Of a stretch of DNA of 64,000 nt, positions 1-12,189 are shown in pieces. Below the pieces are notes generated by a model. The model was not told the DNA's origin, ran no database searches, and worked only from the letters and a program-made list of their open reading frames with translations. Within the stretch, counting starts at the first letter, position 1. Each line of letters begins with the position of its first letter. The DNA comes from Acanthococcus lagerstroemiae (Eukaryota > Arthropoda > Insecta > Hemiptera > Eriococcidae), in NCBI GenBank assembly GCA_031841125.1, contig CM063109.1, positions 33,050,038 to 33,114,037 of the forward strand, given 5' to 3'. Position numbers and translations under genes: made by a program.

Positions 1-1194
1 TTGGTGGGTTTTCAGGATGCCCACCCCTTTGGTTACGTCCTGTGTATCGAACAAATATTAAGTGCGCCACACAACAGGGTCGGATTGGCCATAGGAAATA
101 CAGGGAACACTCCCGGGGAGGCCCACTCGAAAAAACCCCTCATCCCTGCATTGGGCCGGAGCCAACTATATTTTCCCGGTAAATTTTTGAGACCCAATCC
201 GGTCCTGCCCTGGCGATAGTTCGAAGACCGATGCTCAGAATGCGATCCTCGTGTGCTATTCGGGCGCTGATATTCTGCACAGCCTTCCAATTCATTAGCC
301 GAAAACACAGAACAACCTGATCTATAGTCATTATACGTGCTGAAACTCACAACCCCATCTCAGCCTTCTCCAGTGATCAAATTTCCACGCGCTGACTTCG
401 CCTCGTCGCACGCATTCGAGTTGTTTTCCATCATCCTGAATCGATCAATGCCCTAACAAAAGCCCGGTATGTATTTGCTCACCGAAGGGTAAAATTAAAC
501 GATTTTTCTCCTTTCCATCCAAAACAAGTGCAAGACAATGAAATTTTGCGAGCGATGCTTCGACTGGCGTAAAAATCAAACCAAATAATCGAATTAGCAG
601 ACGACTTTTTCATTTTCGGCGGAGAAAAAAAAAAGAAAGAGAGAGAGGGTCGGAGGGAGGGAGAAAATTAAAATAGTCTAATGCGGGTACATTACCAGTG
701 CAGTGGTGGTAAGTACCGAATCGTCACCCCGTTGTGATCCACTATTCAAGTCACCGATGAATGCAGGGTGACTCGAGAGACCTCTTCACAATAGTTACAC
801 TTAATAGTTTTACGTTTTTACTGTCACGGACACGTTAAACGAAGAGTACTTGAAATGCTGCCTTATTATGGGGGATTATTATGTACGAGAGAAACGTTTA
901 CCATGTAGTGAGTTTACCTTCGCTGAGTTTCGCCTTTGAAGAGTGCTATGGGATGTGCGATTTTTCGAAAAAATCTTTAACCGTTTTTTCCGACCTTTAA
1001 CGGGCTTTCGGTTACTCTGACTAGCTCGGGTAGGATACCTGCTGCTTGTTAGAATGTTCGAATGTCAGTGTCGATGAGATACTTCTATGAGATACTGGTC
1101 TGAAACGTCATCTTAGCTCGCATTAATTCGTAGTAACATTTTAAGATTACAGTCATCATCATATCGATACCGCAAAAAGAAAGCCTCGTATATG
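1..1194. other. No gene recognised
   Basis: Short open frames only, none with a recognisable domain. A purine-rich GA tract lies near 627-668. The copy at 139-188 of a segment ending cccggtaaatttttgagacc recurs at 10001-10030, suggesting a repeat fragment. Confidence 0.5.
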
Positions 1195-1442
1195 AAATTA
1201 CGTCAGTATGAGTGACAATATTCTGAACAAATATATGTATTCCTTTATACACTTCATCAAACATTATTATTCCCTCTTGTCACTGATGCGATACTCGAAA
1301 GGGTAGTTTCCGGGGTTTCCGGGGCCACGGGTGCGGTGTCTCCAGCCACTTTGGCATGCGTACATCGCCATACACTCCACCAAACATTACGTAGGTTATG
1401 CCAAATAAATTCTTCATCAATTTGGCTCACACTGGACACTGG
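1195..1442 (+). repeat. Interspersed repeat family A, split by the 104-bp repeat B
   Basis: The segments ttacgtcagtatgagtgaca and aaattcttcatcaatttggc recur at 4620-4740 (same strand) and, in part, near 10130-10290 (opposite strand). Here the two halves are separated by a copy of repeat B at 1279-1382, which suggests that B inserted into A. Class is unknown. Confidence 0.5.
1279..1382 (+). repeat. Repeat B copy 1 (about 100 bp)
   Basis: It begins gtcactgatgcgatactcg and runs to gcatgcgtacatcgccatac. The same unit occurs at 5161-5260, 12899-13000 and, inverted, at 11260-11355. It has no coding potential and may be a MITE or SINE fragment. Confidence 0.75.
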
Positions 1443-1670
1443 AGTAGAAATCAAAATCGACTGTAAAATCATAGAGGTAGTCCCGGAATATGAGTACTTA
1501 GGGCTAACTCTAACTTCTGATTAAAAAAACTGAAAAAGAACTAAAAGTCCGCAGGGCAAAGACGTGGGAAGCTTTCTGGTACCAAAGAAAAATATTGAAA
1601 AGCAACATGAAATAATATACTAAAATCGGGGTCATAACAAGCACAGTCCTTTCGGTATTGACCTACGGAG

Positions 1671-2915
1671 CAGGGTTGCCATTTCTGTGTTTTTTTCCAG
1701 CTAGTTTCTGTTGTAATGATGGGACTACTGTATGCTGTACACTCCTTAGCTACCTTCGTGTATGGTATCAGTTAATCCTATCTTAGCGATTGTCGGGTAA
1801 CGAGTCATGTTCAATCTATTTCGATGCAATACACTTCTTCGAGTTTTTAATGTGTCTTTATTGTTTTTGTGAAGTTAGCACTCGGTAATTACTACGATTT
1901 AACAACAGGTTATGGGCCCAGCACGATCCACTGCGCGATAATGTGATCTTCAATTGTTCAACATTCGTCGCATGGTTTGTACCTAGGTCAAACAAATGAG
2001 CTCTTTCTATTTCTTTCTAGTATCTGCTATTTTTTCGTAGTATTACTGATTAGCGTTTCTGCACGCTTCTGCTAATTACTCCACAACTCTGTTGAATATC
2101 CAGTTGTTTAGTTATGAATTATTATTATGTTTTGTTGTACCTCTCAAGTTGTACCTAAATATGTTTGTTCTTTGTTACTCTCAAAATAAGGAAGTTTGAT
2201 TTTTGATTTTTGTAGTTATGTTTTCTCAAAACAAGCACTCATTGTGCTTTGAGCAGAACGAAGTATTCTAATGTTGGTACTACTGTATGCTGTACACTCC
2301 TCAGCTACATTTGTGTATGGTACGAGTTAATCTTATCTTAGCAACTGTCATGTAACAAGTCATGTTGAATCTATTTCGATGCAGTATACTTCTTTAAGTT
2401 TTTAATATGTCTTTATTACTTTTGTGGCTAACAACAGTTTCAATGAAAAAATCTGCTAAAATCAGCAAAGTCTAAAAAATCTACCAAATGGAAAAAGGGC
2501 CAAAATCAGCTAGAAATTTGGCCAAATGAAAAATACTGTGAAAATGATTTTCAGAAAATATTTTAAAAAAAAGAAGAAAAAAAAAGAGTACCATACCTAT
2601 AATGTACGAGAATCTTGCCCAGTTTTATACAGCATAATTATTTCTATACGTGTTAAGTTTAATTTTTTTTACTCATTATCATGTTATTAATCATCACTAA
2701 AACCATACTCAGGCTTCAGTGCTTCCGGCTTCACTGGTTTTCTCCTGAATGTGATCTGTCACAAGAAAAGGGCCTTAGTAGCAAGTGGACACTAAGGCCC
2801 TTTTCTTATAACATGTCAATGATTTACTCTTTTACAGGCAAATCTAACAGAAAAATCACCAATCGGCTAAATTTTCTCGAATTAGCCGACTTTAGGCCGC
2901 ATTTCGCAAATCGGC

Positions 2916-2949
<34 letters not shown>

Positions 2950-3004
2950 GGACAAGATTGACAAAAACTGCTAAAAAATGAGAAAGGCTAAATTGGCAAC
3001 TCTG
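1671..3004. mobile_element. hAT-type non-autonomous element inside the RTE LINE
   Basis: The termini are CAGGGTTGCCATTT on the left and AAATTGGCAACTCTG on the right, an imperfect terminal inverted repeat starting CAG(G/A)G as in hAT elements. The flanking 8-mers are ctacggag and ttgtgagg, which differ only by transitions. Removing the element and one 8-mer rejoins the host LINE as TAC GGA G|CC CAG ACC (Y-G-A-Q-T), fixing the boundaries. No transposase is visible inside; a poly(A) run lies near 2921-2947. Confidence 0.75.
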
Positions 3005-3249
3005 TTGTGAGGCCCAGACCTAAGCCTTCACTAAAAAGAAAATGCACAAAATCCGGTCAATTAACAATTCAATGTTAAGAAATAACCTCCAAACTAGATG
3101 GAAAGACCATACTAAAGTACTGGATATCATGAAAAAAACTAAAGCCAAAAATATCGAGATTGTAATCAAAAAGCGAAAGCTCAAATATGCTGGTCATATT
3201 ATTTGTGACTCAAATTGTAAATGGCATAAGATCCTATCTGGGTCCCGCA

Positions 3250-3461
3250 GGGATCTGGTTGGCCGAGTGGATAGCGCACTGGTCTTGAAATCCTGAGGTC
3301 CCAGATTTGAGAGCCCATGTAGCAACTCGCTACATTTCGACCTAGGCCAGCTTTTTGGTAAGAAGAGAAGGGGACTAAGATAACCCTAACAACCTCCCTA
3401 AAATTTCTGAGGTAATGCTTACCAGGGCTCATGTTGAGAGCAAAATTAGAAAAGAGGTAAC
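3250..3461 (+). mobile_element. tRNA-derived SINE inserted in the RTE LINE
   Basis: A box-A-like TGGCCGAGTGG (3260-3270) and a degenerate box B near 3300-3315 mark a tRNA-like head. The element is flanked by near-identical 12-bp direct repeats, ctgggtcccgca (3238-3249) and ctgggtcccaca (3462-3473), as expected for LINE-mediated insertion. The surrounding LINE sequence resumes after the second copy. Confidence 0.7.
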
Positions 3462-3729
3462 CTGGGTCCCACAAGAAGGCAAACGAGGTACAGGGAGGTC
3501 GGTTACGAGGTGGGAGAATGAACTACGTCTTTAATATGGCAAAGGACAGGACAAAGTGAAGAGACTTGACAGAGGCCTATGCCTAACAATGGGCGACTGA
3601 ATGGGGGGGGGGCGACAATGGGGACACAACCCACTTATCAGTAGGAAAGAAAAAACATAGAACTCTGTAGACGATGTTTCGTTGCGGACCAAACTGGGTC
3701 ACGGCCATCAAAATAAAAAAATAAAATAA

Positions 3730-3783
3730 ACTAATGAAATGACTGACTGAACTGACTGGACTAACTGATTGACTGACTGACTC
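3730..3783. repeat. CTGA/GACT microsatellite-like tract
   Basis: Imperfect repeats of tgactgac-type tetramers with single-base variants. Confidence 0.7.
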
Positions 3784-3821
3784 AACACTTTATTCGCCTT
3801 TGCGAGTATCACACTCATCCT

Positions 3822-4224
3822 TGTATCAGCCTGCATTCCCTTGCGAGCATCACATTCCTTGTACCAGCCTGCGAGCACTACGCTCTGTTAGTGCATCATA
3901 TTGCAGACGAGTCTGCAACCACACGAGAGTATTTTCATGTCTGCTTCGCAGACTGCGCCGACATGAGAATGTCATCTTTCAGCGACTGTAGCGCCCAAAA
4001 AACAAGCGCGCCAAAAAATATGGAGCGCAACGTGCTCTGTGGACGACATTCTCATGTCGGCGCAGTCCGGGAAGCAGACATGAAAATTCTTTCCCGTGGT
4101 TGCAGACTCGTCTGCAAGATGATGCACTAGCAGAGCGTAGTGCTCGCAGGCTGGTACGAGGAACGTAATGCTCGCAGGCTGGTACAAGGAACGTAATGCT
4201 CGCAAGGGAATACAGGCTGATACA
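3822..4224. repeat. Large palindromic foldback element
   Basis: The left arm (3822-3976) and right arm (4041-4224) are inverted copies with high identity, for example cagacgagtctgcaacca against its complement. A spacer of about 64 bp separates them. The right arm contains one extra copy of a roughly 30-bp internal unit (gctcgcaggctggtacaagg). Transcribed RNA would form a long hairpin. Family unknown; a foldback or long-TIR MITE fits. Confidence 0.85.
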
Positions 4225-4339
4225 TTTCCGTTGCCAGCCAGCCTAACCAGCGCGATTTTTGTAACGCTATTTTCGTCACGCTAAAAAGTAACGCTTTTTT
4301 CCGTTGTTTGCCAAAGTAAAGACATAAAAATGTCAAAAT

Positions 4340-4960
4340 ATCATTTCTTCATCGAGTTGTCTCACACTGGAAGGTACAATCAGCAATGGTGGTGTATTCT
4401 TTCTGATCAAAAAAATGAAATTAACATGGTGGCAGAGCATGGTTTTCCGAATGTGTGGACAATATGAAAACAATCCTACTCGTTTTTCTTACCTTCTAAT
4501 AAGACGAATCACTAACCAATAAGATAAGTACACTTCTACTAGGCCTTCTTAGTAAATACAGTGCAGTCTGTTAACGGCCGTTTATGGGACTGAGAAACAC
4601 ACTCAATATTTGTTCAATGCAATTACATCAGCATGGACGACAATATTCTGCACAAATATGTTCCATTTTAATATTTAAGCCATGCTATATTAATTCTTCA
4701 TCAATTTAGCTCTCAGTGGAAGGTACGTCAGCAATGGTGATGTATTCATCCTGATAAAAAAATGCAATTGACATGATAGCAGAGCATGGTTTTCAATATA
4801 GTTCACAGACGCAGATCGAACACATGGGCAGTATGACGACAATCCAACCCGTGTTCATTACTATTGAGATGCATCACTAACCCAGATATTACTAGGCCTG
4901 CTTAGTCAAGTCGAGTACCATGGCTGCGGTATAAAAAGTCAAACGGAGATCGCGGGGCTA
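4340..4960 (+). repeat. Two tandem copies of repeat family A
   Basis: 4350-4570 and 4690-4920 share tggaaggtac..cagcaatggtg..gtattc and gcagagcatggtttt and both end near actaggcct(t/g)cttagt. An inverted copy lies near 10070-10290. No coding content. Confidence 0.7.
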
Positions 4961-5160
4961 CTAAGTCAACATTAATTACAAGCAGTCTGTATTGAAAATC
5001 CCTTCACCTTAGTAAGGAAGAGGAATCTCAGAAAAAAGACAAACGTAAGAAAAAAGACTGAAGCCAGCATAGTTTTGTCTTAGTTATTACGTTTGATTTT
5101 ATATTTACTGCACTGCATATCAATAAAACATCTATTAGGCCTTATAGTAATTACAGCATG

Positions 5161-5260
5161 GTCACTGATGCGATACTCGAAAGGGTACTTTCTGGAGCTG
5201 GGGGTACGGTGTCATAGGGGCCACTTTGGCATGCGTGCATCGCCATACGTCCCACCACAC
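5161..5260 (+). repeat. Repeat B copy 2
   Basis: Starts gtcactgatgcgatactcga and ends at gtgcatcgccatacgtccca, matching copies 1 and 3 closely. Confidence 0.8.
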
Positions 5261-7090
5261 CAATTATAGCATGGTCGGTTGTAAGCCACAAATGCGAGCT
5301 ATTTTAGGAAATTACAAATATCGACTACAGTTTCCAAATTGAACTTTCACTTAGACTCTCTTCATGCTCATTCTGTTAAAACAGCCATTCATTTCAAACT
5401 ATTTTTCGATTACTGCAATCTCATTTTTCATCTTCGATTTCGACACGCGTGCCCGGTTTCAACACCGCCAGGGTAACAGACAACTCGATTTCATTCGGAA
5501 ATGAGGTACTGTTTCTATATCGGCTCCGTCATTTTAACTTTTTACCTTTTCTTGAGAATTCGACTGAAAAAGGGTTTCTTTGCTTTTAATAAGGTCGAAA
5601 CCGGTTAAGGCATTCGAAAAATTCAGTCAACCGAAGTATAATCGCAGTGACGTTGACAGGCTTCTACAATTTGATTTTTACCAGTTTCCGTTGTAGGTCT
5701 GGCAATACTTTTTGGCAACTCGCTACCAGAATTAACATTTCAAAATTTACGCTTTAATTGGTCCGTGAATTAACAGAAAAGTTAGCGGTACTTTCGAAGA
5801 GGCTTACGGCGTGGTTCGGGGCTTGAATAGAATTTTGATGAATTTAAGTAGAATTGTCATATTGTAATCCGATATGAACGTTCAGATAACCGCGTATCTG
5901 TGTTGGTAAAACGACTTTCGGTTTCTTTTTGAAATAATGTATTTCGGTTGCTGCGATGGTTTTGTCAAAGATCTAAAAGTGGCTTAGTCAGTTCGATATA
6001 ACGTGTTTTTAAAACAGACGTCGTCTAGCCATTAGAAGTGTTTGTCATCACTTGCTATTGGGCATGCTGGGAAATGTTAGTGAAATATGGAGTTATACTG
6101 AACCTCAGGTGGGCTATATTTCGTACATGTATCTTCAAGCATCTACCCAGAAATTTAATTTGGGGGGGGGGGTAAAATGTAAATAAAGAAGTGAAGAAGA
6201 CAATTTCCATGAATGGAGCGAGCGAAAAGTTTCTTTCATTTTTGAAGCAATATTCATCGGAGCTTTAAGAACTCTTCACAGAGTCTTATGCGTTATTTCG
6301 TTTCATTTTCAATAGAAATTATTGACTAGCCCCGGGTCACAATGGCCCGTGCAGAAAATAACAAAGCGGGACGGAGGAGGGTTCAAGGTGGATGAACTTA
6401 TTTCATGACTATGAATCGAGCGAAGAAATTTTCAGTTTCCTTGCAGTAAATTAGGACCAAATCGGCTAAAATTGACCATTTCTTCAATTTCTCAAGCTAC
6501 TTTCAATCTTGTGTAAACTCGAACACAAAAAAAGGTCGATTTACTAGTGACAGGCCAGAACTCAAAACTTTCACCTAGGCGGGTCAGGGACGAATTCGGG
6601 ATTGCCGCCATATACCAAATTATTCGAAAAGAAAGAAAACAAAAGAGCGAGGAGAGAAGACAGTTTGGTAACTGGTGTGACAGAAAAAAGCAAGAATTGC
6701 TTAAACCGCGAGGCCGATGAATTTTTGCCGAAAAAACCTACATTTTGTGTTAACTTTTTCTTCGTAGTAATAATCACACTGAATCAATAGTTTCATTTCT
6801 GGTAGTTGATACATATAATTCTGTACCGGCTTTATCATTCGAATTTGAAAAGTTAATGAAAATCTGGTGGATAACACTTTGCAAACGCCACCTAAACAGT
6901 AAACACTCGTGGTCTATCTTCGTTATTAAAAAGACTGTTAAAGTTTAAATTCATTGTTTGCTGCATTCATTTCACTAAAAATTTATATTTAGAATTTTTA
7001 AACTCAAGCAGTCCCTTCAGTGTTGAGAATAAGCAGTTTTGGATTTAGAGTACAAGGCCCAGTCAAAACAAAATGGAAACACCGACGTCC
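5261..7090. other. No gene recognised
   Basis: AT-rich sequence with short open frames only. A G9 run lies near 6162-6171. No recognised domain on either strand. Confidence 0.5.
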
Positions 7091-7100
7091 TCTAACATCG

Positions 7101-7302
7101 AACGAGTGTGTGGGAATCAGATCGTCATTTGTCCAGTCGAAGCAAAGTTGATACAAGAACGCACTCTAACGTTGAACGAGAGCGAGAAGAGTTGGAATCA
7201 GACCGTTATTTGTCAATCAGAGATGTTGCTGTTGATCTCAATATTAATCGCGAGGCCGTTCGTTTGATTGTAACGAATAATAAACCTAGTGCCTGCTGCT
7301 AG
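7101..7302 (+). pseudogene. Mariner-type transposase N-terminal (HTH) fragment
   Basis: The frame at 7108 reads ..DRYLSIRDVAVDLNINREAV, the second helix-turn-helix of mariner transposases (consensus-like D.R.TI.EIA..L.IS..SV). The preceding stretch VWESDRHLSSRS is a partial duplication of VERE..ELESDRYLS. The rest of the transposase is absent; an in-frame stop follows at 7300-7302. Confidence 0.6.
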
Positions 7303-8022
7303 GCGCCTACTAAAAATATCCGAATACAAAAAATATATAAACACCATCTATAATTAAAAATTTATAAACACATACACTATGTTAAATAAGGAATAAATTC
7401 CCACATTGCCTGCTGACTGCAATTAGATGATTTTTGATTGTGTGAGTCCAACAGGGGCATATCTTCGTCGGTGCCCCCCTCGTTTAAGGCCGCTATCACT
7501 CATTGTCTCACATTAAACTCTATGTATACTAAAACCAATAAACTAACAAAACACTTAACTTACATGAACACTTTTAAAACGAACTCTAACGTCAATAAAT
7601 AACGAACAACAGTGGATGCAGGCACCGGCGATAGTAGTAGTAATATGATATAGATCCTCCATTTCGGGCCATGGGGCCCATTAGGAGTACGTTTGTAATT
7701 TGAAAAGTGAAACTTTGAAAATACATCCTTTGATTGATTGATTGATTGAATCTGCGAAAGCTGGGCGCCAAGCACGTCCCAAAAAATGCGCACAAAATTC
7801 GCGAGTTTTTGTCAAAAATCAGGTTAATTGACTTTTTTTTTATTTATTTCTCCGATTCAAAAATGTCCTAAAGGGCCAGGTTTTGAAGGTGTTGATGGGC
7901 TTTGATGGCCATCCTTAAGGAGGAGTTCTCTGTATGTTTTATATATCGAATGCATCAGTGCATTCTAGTCGGAGGGAAGGGGACTACTTTGAAGGGGACA
8001 AACTTGATGTATCTGCATACAT

Positions 8023-8485
8023 ATTCTTCAGGCACCATATCCGATGACGGATGTTGGCGGTCGTGGTTTCTGACTCACGACTTTCCAGGTCAGGTTAGTT
8101 GGGGATATAGCTTGTTGTTGCTTTCCCCACAGTTTCGCTGCGTTAGAGTTTTCCGTCTCTGTGCCGAAGAGTGTGCAACCGTAGTTCGTTTACTAGCCAC
8201 GTATTTCATGATATTGAGTAAGCTGTCCACGACATGCACACGCACCATACCAATCTTTCTGATCTGGTGGTCACACACTGCGATTGTAATGCCTTGTTCG
8301 TGTGAACTGGCGGGAGTTACAGGACGCGTTACGTTTCTATCTCGAATAATTCTGTAGTCTCTGTGTTCGCTAGAATGTTAGATAGGGCACTCAAATATCA
8401 CTAGCTTTTCGGCGTTTTGGTAGGACTCGAACCCTAGACGCAAGAATTGCAAAGCGGGCACGTTAACTCTTGGCCACACAGCGAC
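8023..8485 (-). mobile_element. tRNA-derived SINE S1, copy 1
   Basis: Read on the minus strand, the head is GTCGCTGTGTGGCCAAGAG with a box-A-like TGGCCAAG and a perfect box B GGTTCGAGTCC. The body matches the copies at 15093-15542, 23971-24789 and 53203-53425. The 151-residue open frame on the plus strand across this copy is a by-product of the SINE body. Confidence 0.8.
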
Positions 8486-8777
8486 TGTAAAATTAACTCC
8501 TCCGGGTAATTAATTATCACATCTCGTACATTGCCCACGCAAAAAAAAAAAAAAAAAAATTAATTCCGGCACTGGGCTGGTGTCAGCTCTATTCCGTAAA
8601 CTGGGGTAACTTTGGATTCGCGGGGGAACTTTGAACATTGTCAGAACTGGAGTAACACTGGTTAGATGCGTAATTTCTTCGTTAACTTAGATGCCATGTA
8701 AAAACTGAGACTTGTAGCTGCACTGTCATGTGGTGAAAACCGATGTTCTAGTCTAATGTATAAAACCGGCAGTGTCC

Positions 8778-9045
8778 AAAGTTTCCTCACAAATCCAAAG
8801 TCGCCCCAGCTTCAGGGACAAAATTATAGAAGGTGTGGGGGTAGAAACTCCCCCTCCCCCAATAATTTGGCAGTTGGAAAATATTGAAACTGTTCATTTG
8901 AATTTTTCGTTCTTATATGAATGTTTGTTTGTTTGTTCTTTTTTTCTCAACTAAAAAATCGGCAAATATTCAGTTTTCAAAAAATATGTCTGCAAATTTT
9001 TCTACTCCACCTCCTCAAACTAAAAGTCAAATTTCATTTCTGAAA
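8778..9045 (+). repeat. Repeat C copy 1
   Basis: Shares ccccaataatttggc(a/t)gtt, gaaactgttcatt and the closing ..ggcaaatt..tct..c..actaaaa.tcaa.tttc with 9705-9990 in the same orientation. Pyrimidine/G-run borders suggest a MITE. Confidence 0.7.
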
Positions 9046-9084
9046 CTAACGTACCCTTGACTCTTGTCAGCGACTAGTCAGTCA

Positions 9085-9450
9085 AAAGCCGAAGGTTTCA
9101 AGCTAAGTATCAAAAGTTATCTGAAAGGTTGAAACAAAGCTGGAATGTGGAAAACATTTCGAAAATCTGAAAGTCGGTAGCAAACGTTGAATTTCGAATT
9201 TCAATGAGTAATTCTGTTTTTACTAGATTCTCTGTTCGACCTAGAGCCTGAAATTTGAGAAAGTTGAACATTTTATTGAAATCTAAAAGTTGACAGCAGA
9301 AGACTTATTTTCCAATGTCACAAGCTGAATCCGATAGCAAATATTCTATTGTTTTATTTACGGGCTTTGGTCCTGGCGAACATAGGAGGGAAATTTAGTC
9401 TGGAAGAAAAGTCAATCAAAACTCCATGTGTTTTTCCCATAAGAACGAAA
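9085..9450 (+). repeat. Repeat D, intact-looking copy
   Basis: The stretch from gaaggtttcaagctaagtat to tcccataagaacgaaaggg is also present inverted, in pieces, at 57895-60015. The order of shared blocks is preserved, so this copy shows the uninterrupted element. Confidence 0.7.
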
Positions 9451-9704
9451 GGGAGCTTGTGGCACGGATTCCCCTAATCCGATCGACCTGAAACTTTGTA
9501 GGTTTCTCTCCCCCCCCCCCATTTTATTGGAACCTATCTAGGAGACGAATCGAAAGAAATTCAGAAAAAATATCACCAAGAGTGAATAACGACCACCTTA
9601 ATGTATAAAGGAAATTGTGTGTTTTTTCAAGTATTCCCAACATCCTTCCAGCTTACCCTCCCAGACTAGGGTATGGTCATGTGCGCAAATGTGAGTGCTT
9701 GGGG

Positions 9705-9990
9705 ATAAGGTTCCAAGTTGCATTTGGAGAGACGAAACTATGGGGGGAGGTGAAACACCCCCAATAATTTGGCTGTTAGAAAATTTTGAAACTGTTCATT
9801 TTCCAAGAACGTTTGTTGGTTTGTTTGCTTATTATTATTATTATTTTCAATTAAGAAATATTTTGATAGGCAAATTTTCAAATTTTTAAGAAATTTTGTA
9901 GGCGAATGTTTAATTTTTAAAAAGTATTTGTCGGCAAATTCTTCTTCCCTAGCCCCCCCCCCCAACTAAAATCAAGTTTCGTCTCTGCTG
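9705..9990 (+). repeat. Repeat C copy 2
   Basis: Second copy of the family described at 8778-9045, with a short ATT microsatellite inserted near 9832-9845 and a C10 run near 9953. Confidence 0.7.
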
Positions 9991-10069
9991 AGTTTACAGT
10001 TTTCCCGGTAAGTTTTTGAGACCCAATCTGGCCCTTCCTCACAGTCCCATGAGGGCTTATGATAGACAA

Positions 10070-10290
10070 CATTGTATTGACTATGAAGGCCTAGTAGATA
10101 ACTTGGTTAGGGATGCATCCTTATAATATAGCATCTTAACGCTAAGAAAAGCTGCATTGTGATATTACTGCAAGTATGATAGATCTGCAATTGTGAACTG
10201 TAACGAAAACTATGCTCTGCTACAATGTTAATTTCATTTTTTTAATCAGAACGAATATATCGTCATTGCTGAGTGTACCTTGCGTTGTTC
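10070..10290 (-). repeat. Repeat A, inverted copy
   Basis: Contains aactatgctctgctacaatg and atcgtcattgctgagtgtacc, complementary to the repeat A copies at 4340-4960. Confidence 0.6.
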
Positions 10291-11259
10291 ATGTTCAGCT
10301 TTCCAAACATATTTGAAAACACCACCGTATTGTTCAAGTTAAAACATCGCGCATCCCAGTCACCAGATACAGCTACATCTGAACGATTACCCCTTTTTTT
10401 CATTATATGCATACAGAGAGCTGCATGCGACTTGATCTAAATCGAATACAGAATATTTACTTTTCGTATCACCCTGCCGAAGATCAAAACAATTGGCGCG
10501 TTATTAACCCCGGAATTGTTACAGCTAGCACCCTCTCTATAAACCCGAATTCGAGATACAAAAACCGAGAGAGAGAGAGAGAGGATCGCGCCCAGTCCCT
10601 GACTCGTATAATTTACATTTTTTTTTTTTTTTTTCTAGTGAAATGGACGAGCACATGCGGACGTTGTAATCGACTTCGATAATTTGTGAAAATCCATTTC
10701 GATAATGTGTCTACGACCCCGAGAGAGGGCGAACCGGTGAACTGTTATTGGTACAGCCGACAAACGGACTCGTCTGCTTTTTGGTTGGAAGGGGGTCTTT
10801 TATTTTGTCGTCAAAATGAATTCGCTTGGATCATCTTCCTGCGGAGCATTCGTATATTGAATTCTTTCTTGTATTGTTGACAAAACGACGACAATCGCCC
10901 TCGTAATCATGGGTGCCCGCAGAAATTTGCAAGGGTGTATAGTGAACCTCCTGTGGGCAGAAGTGAGGATTATTAGCGATATGTGACCCCGAGAAGAGTG
11001 TATACGATATTTCTAATGAAAATGAAATTATTCCGGGCAGGTTAGCTTGTTATTTTAGTTTCTTTAAGCTCCCGGCTGTACTTGAATTGCAGTGAGCTTC
11101 GACTTTCATTTCTTAAAACTTGTACGGAGTAACACAAAGCAAAACATTATGAAGAAGTACAAATATGTCTCTAATAATGTGGAAATCTGATTTCTATCAA
11201 GAGGAGTTCTTCCCAAAAATGTGTTGAATCTGGTTTTAGGGAGAAAAATCCTGTCACTT
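10291..11259. other. No gene recognised
   Basis: GA-rich microsatellite near 10567-10582 and a poly(T) near 10618-10634. No recognisable domain. Confidence 0.5.
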
Positions 11260-11355
11260 GGTGGACCGTATGACGATACACGCATGCCAAAGTGGCTCTC
11301 CAGACACCGCATCCCTGGCTTCGGAAACTATCCTATTGAGTATCGCATCAGTGAC
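11260..11355 (-). repeat. Repeat B copy 4 (inverted)
   Basis: Complement of the repeat B unit: from gtggaccgtatgacgataca to gagtatcgcatcagtgac. Confidence 0.75.
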
Positions 11356-11359
11356 CAGA

Positions 11360-12180
11360 GGGACACATTGAGGCTGAGCGGAAAAACCTCAACTTTGTCG
11401 GTTTTCAAGTAGAGATTAGTAAGATATGTAGTTTTTGCTTGCTTTCATTCCTCCCATTTGACAGAAGGGGGGGCTTTCCCTTAGTAGCTCAGGGGATCGC
11501 AGCACTTTTGACGGTAGGAAATGTGATAATATTCGACTATGTACTTACTTTTTACATTTTTATTGTGGTCGCAAAACAGTACAGGCTACTTGAAGGACGT
11601 ACGATGAATTCAGTTTCAAGTGTTGTGCTACGTGCGTGTTCGTATGCTTTTGATACACGTTCGATTCATCTTTCTTATTTTCTGGAGAAATTTGTACTCG
11701 GTTCTACATAGATGTCCACGATACGAACGTGATCCTTCTTTTTGACATGTAGAATGCTGTTAAGCACTGCTTTTTGAGTCGTTTGCAGTTTTTGTGCTTG
11801 TTTTTTTTTAGTACAAGCCCATGTCTGAACTCCATATGTTAAAACCGGAATATCTTTCGAAAATTCTTATTTTAGTTTTCAATTTCACGTTGCCTTTCAG
11901 TACCAGTTTTTGTGCCCAAAACGCTCTCCATGCGCTTGCCCTTCTAATTTTAAGTTTCTTTTCAATTTTGTTGACAAAAGATACTCGGAAACCACCTCGT
12001 TCAAATTATTACTGATCTTTTGCAGTTTGAAGGCAAAAACTGCGTGTAGTATTATCCAAACACTTAAATTTAAGTATGCGACCTGGCGTAAGAGTCAACC
12101 GTGATCATTAAGGCGGTTCCCTCAGAAGAAGATTTCCATTGCACTGCGGTTTGGTAGAATTCTGCGAGTGTTCCTAACAT
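11360..12180. other. No gene recognised
   Basis: Short open frames only. The start of the downstream LINE tail may extend into the last 50-100 bases. Confidence 0.45.
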
Positions 12181-12189
12181 GGACACCTC

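Larger units (their letters stand above)
1443..3602 (+). pseudogene. RTE-type LINE 3' coding remnant, split by a hAT element and a SINE
   Basis: Three separated pieces make up the C-terminal part of an RTE-like reverse-transcriptase protein. At 1443-1524 the frame reads ..IIEVVPEYEYLGLTLTSD. At 1655-1670 it reads VLTYG, which resumes after a 1.3-kb insertion as QT.AFTKKKMHKIRSINNSML and continues to KRKLKYAGHIICDSNCKWHK. A second insertion intervenes, and the tail EAYA..QWA-like sequence ends near 3600. Stops and frameshifts show it is dead. The order of motifs (YLG, LTYG.QTW, K.KYAGHI, R.GRP..RW) is that of RTE LINE C-termini. Confidence 0.8.

Noticed and set aside
3250..3330. Possible genuine tRNA gene
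   Set aside because: Box A is good but box B and the anticodon arm are poor, and target duplications show it is a SINE.
7902..8357. 151-residue open frame on the plus strand
   Set aside because: It lies almost entirely in SINE S1 copy 1, read antisense. Other S1 copies do not preserve the frame.
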